Positions 9,810 through 19,355 are shown, numbered from the stretch's first letter. The stretch is 64,000 nt of DNA from Candidatus Uabimicrobium amorphum (GCF_009002475.1 NZ_AP019860.1:3224001-3288000), one strand, 5' to 3'. Notes: generated by a model from the sequence alone, not told the origin. Numbers and translations are program-made.

Positions 9810-10304
9810 ATGGAGTACTTATATTTGGTGGACAAAGACGATCGTGTCCTAGGTGAAATATCTAGAGATGAAGCTCACAAAAAAGAATTACTCCATCGTG
9901 CAGGTGTTGTCTTCGTTGAGAACGAAAAAGCACAAGTTTTTTTGACGGAGCGTAGCCATAAAAAAAAGTTTTTCCCTGGATGTTTGGATAGTGCCTGTAG
10001 CTTTCATGTCCAATATGGACATACGTATGAACAGGCCGCTGTAATAGAATTGTACGAAGAAACTCAGATCACGACGTGTATTTCGTTTTTAGGTAAGTTT
10101 TTATTAGATGAAAGTCCTGATCGTATGATTGTTGCCGTATTTAGAGCAATTTCTCCACAAATTCCCGTTTTAGATTTACAAGAAGCGTCGTACGGCAAAT
10201 ACTACACTTTAAATGAGGCGGACAGCGCTATAGAATCACAGCTTACAACTAGCTGGCTCCCACATGCATGGCAGATATATCGGAATTTTGTGCCATCAAA
10301 GTAA
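9810..10304 (+). CDS. Nudix hydrolase, isopentenyl-diphosphate isomerase-like
   Basis: A 164-aa protein. ATG 9810 is preceded by GTGGGAGAACAA; an upstream ATG at 9759 lies in the divergent promoter region. The order YLVDKDDRVLGEISRDEAHKK, LLHRAGVVFVENEKAQVFL, then a Nudix box (GHTYEQAAVIELYEETQI) matches the IDI/YfcD branch of Nudix proteins. The box is degenerate: the first Glu is His and the Arg before ELxEE is Ile, while the EExxEE-type metal-binding acids (ELYEE) remain. IDI-type isomerase and general Nudix pyrophosphohydrolase are both possible; the Cys in the DSACSFH segment would suit IDI. It is divergent from the two large secreted paralogues. Confidence 0.7.
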   Translation: MEYLYLVDKDDRVLGEISRDEAHKKELLHRAGVVFVENEKAQVFLTERSHKKKFFPGCLDSACSFHVQYGHTYEQAAVIELYEETQITTCISFLGKFLLDESPDRMIVAVFRAISPQIPVLDLQEASYGKYYTLNEADSAIESQLTTSWLPHAWQIYRNFVPSK

Positions 10305-10346
10305 AAGCCATGCATGCCGTTGCCAAATGAATCGGAAACAAACAAA

Positions 10347-11516
10347 CTATTTAGAGTAAAATCTGTCTACGATCACCTGCGTATTAAACAACATTTTTTC
10401 GTAGCGAGTATTTGCTCCATGTCCAAATAGAGTTGTAATACAATTTGGTAGTAACTTGCCGTCATCTTTAAAATCAACAAGAAGTGTTTTGCCATAATGA
10501 GGAATGCGCATACGGTGTGCAATATTTTTATTGTGTTGTTCTTCGTCGTTTTCTATTCCAAGTATTGGATATAGCTTTTCATTGAGTTCTTGCTCCCAAA
10601 CATTGTACGATTCTAAACCACTTCCCGTAATACCGACTTGTTGAATGTAGTCGCCTGCGGTAGTGTACAGAATATCATCTAACTTTAATTCACCAGCAAG
10701 ATGTCCTTCCCCACGGTGATTGATAATATTCAGTAAACGATAGTTTCCTTTTCCCCAACCATATAATGGTGGTGTTCCATAAGTGACGATGTCTAGTTGA
10801 ACTTTGCGAATTTGCTCTAGCCAATTGTTCATTTGCGAAACATCTACGCCACCTTCTTTGGCGATTTCCATCAACTGATCCACTCCTTTGGCATTTTCCA
10901 AAAAATTGGTCAGTAGTGCAAAAAGTTGTCCCGCGTGGCTATGCCCAACAAGTAGGATTCTATTACCTTGCATTTCTGAGCGTCGTGTAATTTCTTCGGC
11001 AATTGACTTTGTCAAAAGAATCGCAGACTTAACGCGTGCCCAATGATAACCACCCGAAGACCATTCGTAGCGATGGCAAGGAATTTTATTTTGTACTGCG
11101 TGCGAGAAAATTTGGGCATATTCAGGAGTGAAATTGGCGGTGTCTTCCAATATTAAATCATTCGACTGTTTAATGAGATCTAGTAGGGCTTGCTCTAACT
11201 CTGGTCCCATATCAGGATACATTTTTTTTAGATACGCTACTGTGCCAAACGGATCGTTGCCCACAAATGTACCGTGTACAAAATATATAGATTTCACATC
11301 GTTTTCAAGAAGCGTTTGGCCTAGCTTTGACATACTACCGCGCCAATCATTACTTTGCGCTTCCCATTTTAATTCCTTACGGTTAAACGGTGCTATTTCC
11401 TTAAAATCCATATGTTCAAATGCTGTTTTTGGTGGACTACTTGTATATTGTTGCGGCCCCAAATCCGCAAAAATTGTCGCCACACACAAAGTGGCAATGA
11501 AAATAAACCTGTTCAT
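10347..11516 (-). CDS. Secreted alpha/beta hydrolase (lipase/esterase-like)
   Basis: A 389-aa protein starting MNRFIFIATLCVATIFAD, a Sec signal peptide, with AAGGAGAA upstream of the ATG. It has the alpha/beta hydrolase layout: an oxyanion-type segment SIYFVHGTFVGNDPFG near residue 80 and the nucleophile elbow LLVGHSHAGQLFALL (GHSHAG, GxSxG) near residue 195. A C-terminal TTLFGHGANTRYEK segment could supply the catalytic His. An exported serine hydrolase acting on lipids or esters is likely; the substrate cannot be read. It converges with the Nudix gene and lies about 50 bp downstream of the pseudouridine synthase gene on the same strand. Confidence 0.75.
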   Translation of the reverse strand: MNRFIFIATLCVATIFADLGPQQYTSSPPKTAFEHMDFKEIAPFNRKELKWEAQSNDWRGSMSKLGQTLLENDVKSIYFVHGTFVGNDPFGTVAYLKKMYPDMGPELEQALLDLIKQSNDLILEDTANFTPEYAQIFSHAVQNKIPCHRYEWSSGGYHWARVKSAILLTKSIAEEITRRSEMQGNRILLVGHSHAGQLFALLTNFLENAKGVDQLMEIAKEGGVDVSQMNNWLEQIRKVQLDIVTYGTPPLYGWGKGNYRLLNIINHRGEGHLAGELKLDDILYTTAGDYIQQVGITGSGLESYNVWEQELNEKLYPILGIENDEEQHNKNIAHRMRIPHYGKTLLVDFKDDGKLLPNCITTLFGHGANTRYEKMLFNTQVIVDRFYSK

Positions 11517-11567
11517 TGGGTTCTCCTTATAAATTTTTCTTATTATAACATTTTTAAGAAGAAACGC

Positions 11568-12506
11568 CTACAAAATTGCCCATGGTGGGAGTAAATTTTG
11601 TGGTACCGTTACTGTCAACCATTTCTCTTGAAATTCATGATAGAATTTGAGTTGGTAACTTAACAGACACAATTCAGAAAATGGTAAACCATCATAAAAA
11701 TAGTCACCGACAATGGGTATTTGCAGGTGGGCACAATGAACGCGTATTTGATGTGTTCTTCCGGTAATGGGAGTTGCTTGCAGTAGTGTATTGTGTTGTT
11801 TTTTCCTTAGTACACGAAAATGTGTGCATGACTTTTTTCCACCTTTAGTCACTACTTGACGCAATACAGGATGCAAAAGACTGCGGTCGATATGATTTTC
11901 GACTTTTTTCTCCGCCCATGTAACAGCACCACCTACTAACACACGGTAGGTTTTCTCCACTTGTTTATTTTCAAAAGCACGTTGTAAACTGTGATGCATG
12001 CGCTTGGATTTGCTAACGACCATTACTCCTTGAGCGGAATTATCTAAACGTGAAGGTAGGTGTAATATTTGCTTTGTATAATCTTCCAACATTTGCTTTG
12101 CCGAAAAATATATTTGGTCACGACTACACACTGACGGAAGCTTTGCCGGTTTAAAAAACACAATAATATCTTCGTCTTCATAGACAACATATTCATTTTT
12201 AAAACACGGAAAAAACTCGTGAGGATTTTCGATACTGAATTTGGGTTCAAAATATTCGATGCGTGCGGGCAAGACGATTTTATCATTAGACTTAATCCGT
12301 ATACCATTGATATACAAACCACCCAATTGCATACGGCGCTCCCAAGTTTCGCCATCGATATGTGGAAGTTTTTCTTGTAAAAAAGTTTTGATATGGCAAT
12401 CTTGGTAACGGAAATTCGTTATTGTCCAGGTGTGATAAATGCTAGTTAATTGCTTTTCTAAGCGTGTTAAGTTTGTGTTCATGATGATGTTGTTTGCGAG
12501 CGCCAT
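11568..12506 (-). CDS. RluA-family RNA pseudouridine synthase
   Basis: A 312-aa protein. The N-terminal ~80 residues look like an S4-type RNA-binding region (FLQEKLPHIDGETWERRMQ...LYINGIRIKSNDKI). The catalytic domain has HLPSRLDNSAQGVMVVSKSK, where the Asp after RL is the invariant nucleophile of the family. It is followed by QVEKTYRVLVGG and TPITGRTHQIRVHCAHLQIPIVGDYFY, all RluA hallmarks. It isomerises specific uridines in rRNA or tRNA; the target site is not predictable here. The start at 12506 has no clear ribosome-binding site, and ATG 12482 (MNTNLTRLEKQ) is an alternative. It sits just downstream of etfA on the same strand with a 20-bp gap. Confidence 0.9.
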   Translation of the reverse strand: MALANNIIMNTNLTRLEKQLTSIYHTWTITNFRYQDCHIKTFLQEKLPHIDGETWERRMQLGGLYINGIRIKSNDKIVLPARIEYFEPKFSIENPHEFFPCFKNEYVVYEDEDIIVFFKPAKLPSVCSRDQIYFSAKQMLEDYTKQILHLPSRLDNSAQGVMVVSKSKRMHHSLQRAFENKQVEKTYRVLVGGAVTWAEKKVENHIDRSLLHPVLRQVVTKGGKKSCTHFRVLRKKQHNTLLQATPITGRTHQIRVHCAHLQIPIVGDYFYDGLPFSELCLLSYQLKFYHEFQEKWLTVTVPQNLLPPWAIL

Positions 12507-12526
12507 GTAGCGCTCGCGAAATGGAA

Positions 12527-13501
12527 TTAACTGTCTAGTTTTTTTCCTTCTTCGATCATTGCCGGAAGCACTTCAAAGACATCACCAACTATTCCATAGT
12601 CGGCCACTTGAAAAATAGGTGCATCAGCGTCTTTGTTAATCGCAACAATTACCTTGGAAGTTCTCATACCCGCAAGGTGCTGTATTGCTCCCGATATAGC
12701 ACATGCTACATATAATTGCGGGGACACGGTTTTTCCTGTTTGTCCTACTTGTTCGTTGTGAGGTCTCCAACCAGCATCAACAACAGCGCGAGAGGCTCCA
12801 TTTACACCTCCTAAAGCACTTGCAAGATCTTCAATTAAATTGAAATTTTCAGGACCTTTCATCCCGCGTCCACCAGAAACAATAATGGCCGCTTCTGTTA
12901 AGTCAGGCTTTTGCTCTTCGGCTTTCTTGATATCCGTAATTTTTGCCAAAAACGCCTTGTCAGAAAAGCTTACATCCATCTTCTCCACTTGCGCTTCGGT
13001 AGCCGCTTCTTCTGCGGCAAATACGTTGGGGCGTAATGAAACAAAAGCAGGCTTTTGCAATGGTTTTACTGTTTCCAATGCTTTTCCTGCGTACACAGGT
13101 CGCTTTAGTGTCAATTCACCACCATCACAGTGCGTTTCCGTGCAATCGCTGACGGCCGCTCTTTGAAAGCGCGCAGCTGTAATCGCCGAAAGGGCTTTCC
13201 CCTGGAGGGTTGCGGGAAAGAAAACATAGTCGCTTTCTTTTGCTTTTGCAATTTGTTCTATTGCTTCTGCTAAAGGTGGAGTATAAGCATTTTCTAGCTT
13301 AGCGTCATCCACCACAACGACATTTTTCACACCGTATTTTCCCAAGTCTTTGGCAATCGCCTCAACACCGGAACCAATGACAACCGCTGTCGCTTCTGTT
13401 CCCAAATTTTGAGCACAACGTACGGCTTCACTCACTACTTCAAAACTCGCTTTGCGAAATGAATTTTCTTTTACTTCTGTGATTGCTAAAATTCCAGGCA
13501 T
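12527..13501 (-). CDS. etfA: Electron transfer flavoprotein alpha subunit
   Basis: A 324-aa protein, normal length for EtfA. It has the N-terminal Rossmann-like region ([17 protein letters not shown]) and the conserved FAD-binding C-terminal domain: [57 protein letters not shown] and [14 protein letters not shown]. It pairs with EtfB, which precedes it by 15 bp on the same strand, and a GGAGAATACT site precedes the ATG. The heterodimer carries electrons from acyl-CoA or other dehydrogenases to the quinone pool through ETF-quinone oxidoreductase; no partner dehydrogenase is encoded in the window. Confidence 0.95.
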   Translation of the reverse strand: MPGILAITEVKENSFRKASFEVVSEAVRCAQNLGTEATAVVIGSGVEAIAKDLGKYGVKNVVVVDDAKLENAYTPPLAEAIEQIAKAKESDYVFFPATLQGKALSAITAARFQRAAVSDCTETHCDGGELTLKRPVYAGKALETVKPLQKPAFVSLRPNVFAAEEAATEAQVEKMDVSFSDKAFLAKITDIKKAEEQKPDLTEAAIIVSGGRGMKGPENFNLIEDLASALGGVNGASRAVVDAGWRPHNEQVGQTGKTVSPQLYVACAISGAIQHLAGMRTSKVIVAINKDADAPIFQVADYGIVGDVFEVLPAMIEEGKKLDS

Positions 13502-13516
13502 AGTATTCTCCGAATA

Positions 13517-14266
13517 TTATAATACTTTCGCTTCTTCGCGTAATAATTTAAACAGCTCTGCTACAGCTTCTGGACCTTCTCCCACAATGCGTCCACCAAC
13601 TTTCGCAGCGGGAAGTTCCAACTTTTCGGTTTGCATAACTGCTTCACTTGTTGTTGCGGCAACATTATTCACTTCTTTCTTACGCGCTTTGCGAATACTA
13701 ATGAGTGAATTGATACGTGCTTCCACAGAACCTTTTTGTATCGATACTACGCAAGGTAATTCGCACTCAACAGTGTATGTTTCACCAGCCAATTCATTTT
13801 GTGCAGTTACTTTGTTGTCTTCATAAGATAGCTCTGCGGCACTCCAAATAAAAGGTACCTCTAGTAGTGTTGCTAGAATACCACCGACTTGTGAGCAGTC
13901 ATCATCTACCGCTTTTACACCACATAGCACTAGGTCAGGATTTTCTTCCTTAATAGCGTTTGCTAAAGATTGTGCCGTAACAAATGAATCGCAGCTGTTG
14001 TCATTTTCAATTAAAATACCGCGATCTGCACCCATCGCCAAAGCATGGCGTAGTATTTTATCACTATCCGCAGATCCCATGCTAACAGCAACTATTTCAA
14101 CATCGTCGTTGTTTTCTTTAATTCGAACAGCATGTTCTACTGCCAATTCATCATAAGGGGATATCACATATTCTACCCCGTCAGAATCAATTGTCTTTGC
14201 GTCTGCCCCTACTTTAATTTTCGTAGCAGTATCAGGAACTTGTTTAACACATACAACTATTTTCAT
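13517..14266 (-). CDS. etfB: Electron transfer flavoprotein beta subunit
   Basis: A 249-aa protein, normal length for EtfB. Diagnostic stretches are MKIVVCVKQVPDTATKIKV at the start, EYVISPYDELAVEHAVRIKE, LVLCGVKAVDDDCSQVGGIL and the conserved IQKGSVEARINSLISIRKAR near the end, the EtfB recognition-loop and AMP-binding region. It is the first gene of the etfBA pair and probably also of a transcript that continues into the pseudouridine synthase and hydrolase genes. No strong Shine-Dalgarno is visible before the ATG. It is oriented away from the 14.7-kb gene, so the 440-bp gap holds both promoters. Confidence 0.95.
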   Translation of the reverse strand: MKIVVCVKQVPDTATKIKVGADAKTIDSDGVEYVISPYDELAVEHAVRIKENNDDVEIVAVSMGSADSDKILRHALAMGADRGILIENDNSCDSFVTAQSLANAIKEENPDLVLCGVKAVDDDCSQVGGILATLLEVPFIWSAAELSYEDNKVTAQNELAGETYTVECELPCVVSIQKGSVEARINSLISIRKARKKEVNNVAATTSEAVMQTEKLELPAAKVGGRIVGEGPEAVAELFKLLREEAKVL

Positions 14267-14705
14267 CGTTTCGTAACGAGACAGCTACACTCGTGGAATA
14301 CAAAGAAAGCATAACTGTGTATTCTCGTATCTCCCTTCTGAGAGTAAAAAAACTTATTTGTAATAGTCTGATCGCTAGTTGTTTGGAATTTTGATTTGTA
14401 GCTAATTTAGAGTGTAGGACATTCTCTAGTGCGCGATACCTTCCAAACAACTAATCGCAGTTGAAGGCATCGCATACTAACAAATTCCTACTTTAACTTT
14501 AGTTCCAAAATGCACATTTTGCAATAACGACCAACAAAAAAAATACTTTTGTCCTAAATTCTCTTGTGTTTTATTTCAAAAGAAAGTTATACTCGACCTA
14601 AAATGTGTTTATATTGTTGTTTGCTCCATATCTTAATATTTTCTGACGAAAACTCAAGATAAATTAACATACAAGTCACTTTTTCATATTTCCAAGAGGT
14701 AAGGA
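14267..14705. other. Intergenic region with a long inverted repeat; divergent promoter region
   Basis: This stretch separates etfB from the divergent 14706 gene. A 13-bp perfect inverted repeat, TAGTTGTTTGGAA at 14376-14388 and TTCCAAACAACTA at 14441-14453, encloses a 52-bp loop. The 17-mer AAATACTTTTGTCCTAA at 14541-14557 reappears at 19264-19280. A 68-codon frame on the minus strand spans the hairpin but has no recognisable product. No RNA family was recognised. Confidence 0.5.
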
Positions 14706-16319
14706 ATGAAACGCACCCTACTTTTTCCCATATGCATCATTGTCATCGCAGTCATTATTCGCGTTTTCGACAGCAACAACTCGACGAAAAAGACAAAGAC
14801 ACCTCAAGACACAACAAAAAGTCAACCTAAAGTCATTTCTCCTGCAAACAAGTCCTATCACATAAAAGTACAAAAGCACGAGATCTCACAAACAAACCAG
14901 GCAGTGACGTTTACCATTAGTTTGGACAGTAACTTTCCAAAGGATGCTTACTTGCAAACACAGTTGCTGTATGTCAACCCTTTAGGAAAAGCGCTCCTTA
15001 GCGAAAAACCATGTAATATGAATCACATGAAAGTGGAATATGGTCCCTTTCGCGCCACAAAGCTGTTACCTGGTAAATTTGAAATCGTGGTGTTCTATTC
15101 CCCATCAAGTCGTGCACCACAAGAACTTAACAAAGTTGGTTTTACGGAAGCCTCATATCATTTTCAATATGGGGATGAGACAAAATATATCGATATTTAC
15201 AATACTAGGTTCAAAAGCGCGCAAAAATTACTGGCAAACATATACACCCTTTATAGTGTTTCGCAAAAAAAATATCGCTATTTTAAAAAAGAGAATTTGG
15301 GAGCCGGAGAGTGGCACATTTGGCAAGACAAGTGGTTAAAAAGTTTTGAATTTACTCAAAACCAGGAACGACAGTACTACGAAAGTGGCTATACTATTGC
15401 CTTGTTTCCTAGTATGAAAAAAAGTATAGGTTTACTCAATATAGTGGAAGACTTGGTTAGCGTTGACTATTTAAAAGCCATAGAAACTAGGGGCGAAATA
15501 CCTCCATACCGCGAAAAGCGTTTTGAAGAACTTTTTCATCGTATTCAACACAATCTAGAATACGAATCCATCGCCCTAAGCGATAATCCGCTGAAAAAAC
15601 TGGTTACCTCTTATGCAGAATTTGCCCAAAAGTGTTCGCAACTAACCGCTTCTACAGTAGAGCCAGGTGTTGAACATCGTGAAAACTTTTTGTTTTCCAT
15701 TCTCGAACTCAAGAAAAAATACCAACAACTGAAAAGAGTGCAAAAGAACCACTTTGTAAAACATAGCAATGAATTATTATTAGATGTGAAAAAAATATTC
15801 TTTGATCGCATAAATCTTTTTGATAACAAGCTCTGCAAAGACTTCACCGCTATATATTTGGCCTTTTTGTACGAGTGGCATCAACAAGCAATGGAATTTG
15901 GCTTTATCAAAACCAAACCAAATTTTATACCGCAAATATCACTAGAAGAAACTTCCACAAGCAGCATTGAAAAATGGAATTTAAAGAAAATTCCCCTTAG
16001 ATCGATGAAACAAATATTCAAGGACTTGTACTCTCAAATCCAAGATTTACAAAGCAAAATTAACGAGAACGGAAATTTATTACTTGAGGTAAACAATTTA
16101 ATTATTTGGCAAAGTGAACTAGCGAAACGCCAAGAAAAAAATCAAAAATTACTAAAGGTTGATCAAAGTCCACAAATGCAAAAACTCGTAACACAGTACG
16201 CGCGTTTCTCTATGGAAATTTTGATTTTTATGGAAGAAGCAAAGCAGGAACAAAGCGAGGATGTGCTTTTAAAAACAACCAAGGATTTGATACAAAGATT
16301 AAAACAATTCTCATTCTAA
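14706..16319 (+). CDS. Hypothetical membrane-anchored or secreted protein with coiled-coil-like C-terminus
   Basis: A 537-aa protein of unknown function. An N-terminal hydrophobic segment, TLLFPICIIVIAVIIRVF (residues 4-21), with a basic start looks like an uncleaved signal anchor. It is followed by a Lys/Thr/Gln-rich linker and a beta-rich region (residues about 60-160, VTFTISLDSNFPKDAYLQ). The remainder is charged and helical, with probable coiled coil near residues 430-530. ATG 14706 is preceded by CAAGAGGTAAGGA. No enzyme motif or family was recognised. It lies 59 bp upstream of the acyltransferase gene and may share a transcript with it. Confidence 0.6.
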   Translation: MKRTLLFPICIIVIAVIIRVFDSNNSTKKTKTPQDTTKSQPKVISPANKSYHIKVQKHEISQTNQAVTFTISLDSNFPKDAYLQTQLLYVNPLGKALLSEKPCNMNHMKVEYGPFRATKLLPGKFEIVVFYSPSSRAPQELNKVGFTEASYHFQYGDETKYIDIYNTRFKSAQKLLANIYTLYSVSQKKYRYFKKENLGAGEWHIWQDKWLKSFEFTQNQERQYYESGYTIALFPSMKKSIGLLNIVEDLVSVDYLKAIETRGEIPPYREKRFEELFHRIQHNLEYESIALSDNPLKKLVTSYAEFAQKCSQLTASTVEPGVEHRENFLFSILELKKKYQQLKRVQKNHFVKHSNELLLDVKKIFFDRINLFDNKLCKDFTAIYLAFLYEWHQQAMEFGFIKTKPNFIPQISLEETSTSSIEKWNLKKIPLRSMKQIFKDLYSQIQDLQSKINENGNLLLEVNNLIIWQSELAKRQEKNQKLLKVDQSPQMQKLVTQYARFSMEILIFMEEAKQEQSEDVLLKTTKDLIQRLKQFSF

Positions 16320-16378
16320 CTTTTTTGGTAGTTTATTTTGGAAAGTTAAATTTGAGACATTTTAACTAGGAGACAGAA

Positions 16379-17182
16379 ATGTTTTACACACTGTTTAAAA
16401 CAATTCTTTTTATTTTTCGTCTTATTGATTTAGTGATCATCACCATATTTGTTTTCTCAATATCTTTGTTGCCTAAATTTTTAATAAAGCCATTTATGCC
16501 GAAGTTGTTTCGCTTATTTTGCTGGAGTTTCATTCGTTTTTTGGGAAAATCGCCTCACATTCACGAAAACTTTACACCACCTCTACCCAAGCAGTACATT
16601 TTGATATCTAATCATCCATCAGGATATGATTTACTCATGATCAATGCTCTTTTTTCGGTAAAGCCTTTGGCTCAATCAGGTGTGCGTAAGTGGTTTATCG
16701 TAGGTCGTATCGCAGAAGCAACAGGAACAGTTTTTGTTGAGCGCGACAAAAAAGATTCGCGAAATGCGGCAAAAGACGCTTGTTTAAAGGCACTTGATGC
16801 TGGGCATAGCGTTCTCATTTATCCAGAAGGTGGTTGTTATGGAAGAGATTTAACACCTTTTAAACTAGGAGCTTTTGATATTTCACATCGTACAGGAATA
16901 CCCATTTTACCCGTGTATTTACAATACGAAGCGGAAAATTCTTATGAATGGGGCTGGGAAGATAATCTACCACGACACTTATTTAAAATGATTACTGCGA
17001 TCAACAAACACACACATTGCCATATTTTTAACCCCATATACCCACAAAACTTTAACGATGCAAAAAGTTATCAGGAATACGTTTATTCATTGTACAAAAA
17101 TTGGCAGCAACGTTTTAAATTAATTGACACGGAAGAGAATGAAAGCGTTTCTTATACAGGTACTTCTTTACAAAACTCTTAA
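16379..17182 (+). CDS. Lysophospholipid acyltransferase (PlsC-type, 1-acyl-glycerol-3-phosphate acyltransferase family)
   Basis: A 267-aa protein with an N-terminal membrane segment (about residues 5-35) and the acyltransferase motifs of the PlsC family. Motif I is ISNHPSGYDLL (NHxxxxD), a GTVFVERDKKDSRN block supplies motif II, and motif III is LIYPEGGCYG (EGxxxx). The PILPVYLQYE segment is motif IV-like. A CTAGGAGACAGAA site precedes ATG 16379. It should add a fatty acyl chain to lysophosphatidate or a related acceptor at the inner membrane. It converges end to end with the Ser/Thr kinase gene, with 1 bp between the stops. Confidence 0.85.
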   Translation: MFYTLFKTILFIFRLIDLVIITIFVFSISLLPKFLIKPFMPKLFRLFCWSFIRFLGKSPHIHENFTPPLPKQYILISNHPSGYDLLMINALFSVKPLAQSGVRKWFIVGRIAEATGTVFVERDKKDSRNAAKDACLKALDAGHSVLIYPEGGCYGRDLTPFKLGAFDISHRTGIPILPVYLQYEAENSYEWGWEDNLPRHLFKMITAINKHTHCHIFNPIYPQNFNDAKSYQEYVYSLYKNWQQRFKLIDTEENESVSYTGTSLQNS

Positions 17183-17183
17183 A

Positions 17184-18488
17184 TTAGAATGCTTTATGGC
17201 AAAAATAAACTAAACCAAAACCCAATAAAACCCATAGGACGATATCGTACCACTCTAGACGATCTTCTTTTGAAATTAAAGTGCGTAGCGTTCTTTTCTT
17301 GGAAGCGTTTTCAATTTCTAATTCATCCGTCGATATGTCTTCAACAATCGGAACTTCTTTTTTTACATAGTTATCTTCAAAAAATTGTTCCACCTTATCG
17401 GCAAAATGTTTCATGGTTTTATAGCGGTCTTTTGGGTCTTTCTCAAGAGCTTTCATGCAGATATCATTTAGTGCAGGAGGGATAGAGGGGTCAACTCGAT
17501 GTAGCGCAGGAGGAGGGTCTTTAATAATGCGGTGTAGAAGAACTAATGTGGTCGAGTCGTTGTTAAATGGTAGTTGGCCCGAAAGCATTTCATAAAAAAC
17601 AACCCCTGTGGAATATATATCAGTGGAGTATTCGAGGTTGTGTTCTCCGCGTGCTTGTTCGGGAGACATGTAAATGGGTGTTCCCATAATGATATCGTTC
17701 TGTGTAATTCGACTTTTTTGATTCAAGCGGCGTGCTAAACCAAAATCGGTAATTTTGGGAACTTTGTCATTTGTTATAATAATGTTATCTGGTTTTATAT
17801 CGCGATGGATAATTTTTTTCTGGTGGGCGTGTTGCAAACCACGGATAATTTGAATGATAATTTTTACAGAATCTTCAATTGTCAGTTTTCTCTTGCGAAT
17901 GTAGTTTGTAAGGGGCTTTCCGTCAACAAATTCCATGGCAAGAAAATATTCATTGTTTGCTTGTCCTACGTCATGTAGGGATACAATAGAGGGGTGATTT
18001 AAACTTGCAACGGCTTGTGATTCCTGTTTAAAGCGTAAAAACGCGGTGTCATCCACATCTGCTTGCAAAACTTTAAGAGCAACTGTTCGGTCTAAATCCG
18101 TTTGTATTGCCTTGTAAACAACGCCAACGCTTCCTTCACCTACTTTTTCTACGGGCTTGTATTTTCCATACCTTTTATGCTTCCGCGTAGATCTACCTCG
18201 ACGGTCAGAGACTCTTTCGTTACACTGGTCGCATTTCGTAATCCCTTTTGTTAACAAAGCTCCACATTGGCACAAAATTTTGGAATTGTGCAACTTAATA
18301 AGTTGCGATAGTTTTTTTTCATCCAAATAATTTGTTAGCTGGAAGATGAGCTGTTTATCAGGAGAACTTGCCAACATTCTTTGTAACTCTTTTGAAGGAA
18401 CAAAATCATGTTCAAGACAAATTTTTATCAATAAAAGATCGTCTTTGTGAAAATCAACTGAGCTGTAGCAAAATCCGTCTATTTTCAT
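17184..18488 (-). CDS. Serine/threonine protein kinase with zinc ribbon and C-terminal membrane anchor
   Basis: A 434-aa protein. An N-terminal module of about 100 residues ends in a CxCx(n)CxxC ribbon (ILCQCGALLTKGITKCDQC). The kinase domain (about residues 109-380) is complete: VGEGSVGVVY glycine loop, VALKVL lysine, IIHRDIKPDN catalytic loop, ITDFGLAR, and GTPIYMSPEQARG. A single C-terminal hydrophobic segment (VLWVLLGFGLVYFCH) anchors it with the kinase in the cytoplasm. Such Hanks-type kinases are abundant in Planctomycetota. Its ATG is 5 bp after the phosphodiesterase stop with no separate ribosome-binding site, implying translational coupling. Substrates are unknown. Confidence 0.93.
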   Translation of the reverse strand: MKIDGFCYSSVDFHKDDLLLIKICLEHDFVPSKELQRMLASSPDKQLIFQLTNYLDEKKLSQLIKLHNSKILCQCGALLTKGITKCDQCNERVSDRRGRSTRKHKRYGKYKPVEKVGEGSVGVVYKAIQTDLDRTVALKVLQADVDDTAFLRFKQESQAVASLNHPSIVSLHDVGQANNEYFLAMEFVDGKPLTNYIRKRKLTIEDSVKIIIQIIRGLQHAHQKKIIHRDIKPDNIIITNDKVPKITDFGLARRLNQKSRITQNDIIMGTPIYMSPEQARGEHNLEYSTDIYSTGVVFYEMLSGQLPFNNDSTTLVLLHRIIKDPPPALHRVDPSIPPALNDICMKALEKDPKDRYKTMKHFADKVEQFFEDNYVKKEVPIVEDISTDELEIENASKKRTLRTLISKEDRLEWYDIVLWVLLGFGLVYFCHKAF

Positions 18489-18493
18489 TATTA

Positions 18494-19231
18494 TTATGCG
18501 CCAATACTAAGTCTATCTGCAAATCTGCCCGCGAATCCCATGTGTTCATGTATTTTTCGTTGTGCTTCTTCTATGTTGTACTCTCTTCTAAAAAACTGAA
18601 AAGTGTACGCTTCACTATCTAAAATACCAAATGAAGCAAGTGGGCATTTGTCTCGTGGTTGTCCAACGCTTCCTGGGTTAATCAGATATGTTTTTTCTGA
18701 ATCAAGTTCCACGGTCTTATCCTCGGTAATATTTTGCACAATATGACCTCTGGCCCATATAGATGGGACGTGGGTATGTCCATGGAAACAGATTTTTATT
18801 GCCGGGTGTTTCTCTTCCATGAATTTCAAACTCGCAATAAAAGAATTTAACTTGATAAGATATTCATCTTTATTACGAGGAGAACCATGAGTAATGAGAA
18901 ATCCTGACTCATGAAGCATTTTGTTCGGCATACTTTCCATAAACTTCATTAAATCAGCACCTACAGCATCTCTCGTCCATTCGATAACTTTCATGGTATC
19001 GTCTTTTACTGCCTCGTTGATTTCGCCTAAAACATAACGCTCATGGTTGCCACGAATAGTAGGGATGTTATTTTTGCACATAATATCCAGACATTCTCTG
19101 GGGCTGGCGCCATAACCGACGACATCTCCCAAGCAAATAATTTGTTCTACACCCTCTTTTTCTAATACACCTAACGCTGTCTGTAAGGCTTCCAAGTTAG
19201 CATGTATATCTGAGATAATGCCAAATCGCAC
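18494..19231 (-). CDS. Metallophosphoesterase (YfcE/calcineurin-like fold)
   Basis: A 245-aa protein. I choose the GTG at 19231 (MRFGIISDIHANLEAL), with GAAAGGG seven bases upstream, over the ATG at 19255. All five metal-binding motifs are present: SDIHAN, GDVVGYG, GNHERY, ITHGSPRN and FHGHTHVP. The layout matches small bacterial phosphodiesterases of the YfcE/MJ0936 group and Ser/Thr-phosphatase-like relatives. Being in one transcript with the Ser/Thr kinase, it could counteract it, but the family more often cleaves small phosphodiesters, so this is inference. Confidence 0.9.
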   Translation of the reverse strand: MRFGIISDIHANLEALQTALGVLEKEGVEQIICLGDVVGYGASPRECLDIMCKNNIPTIRGNHERYVLGEINEAVKDDTMKVIEWTRDAVGADLMKFMESMPNKMLHESGFLITHGSPRNKDEYLIKLNSFIASLKFMEEKHPAIKICFHGHTHVPSIWARGHIVQNITEDKTVELDSEKTYLINPGSVGQPRDKCPLASFGILDSEAYTFQFFRREYNIEEAQRKIHEHMGFAGRFADRLSIGA

Positions 19232-19259
19232 ATTTACCCTTTCGTATGTTTTCAATAGT

Positions 19260-19355
19260 TTACAAATACTTTTGTCCTAAGATTCGCCACCAGGGCTTGA
19301 TTAATGTACCAAGCCCCGGTTTCGAATAATAAACACATCTTAAAAGTATTTGTCG
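19260..19355 (-). terminator. Nested stem-loop downstream of the HEAT/receiver gene
   Basis: Outer arms CAAATACTTTT (19263-19273) and AAAAGTATTTG (19342-19352) pair perfectly. Inner arms centred on GGGCTTG (19293-19299) and CAAGCCC (19310-19316) pair too. The structure fills the gap between the 19397 gene stop and the metallophosphoesterase start, so it would act in the 3' end of the first or the 5' leader of the second. There is no classical T-run, so termination is only one possibility. Confidence 0.45.

Noticed and set aside
14244..14450. Small minus-strand gene upstream of etfB
   Set aside because: It runs through the etfB start and the long inverted repeat and has no recognisable product.
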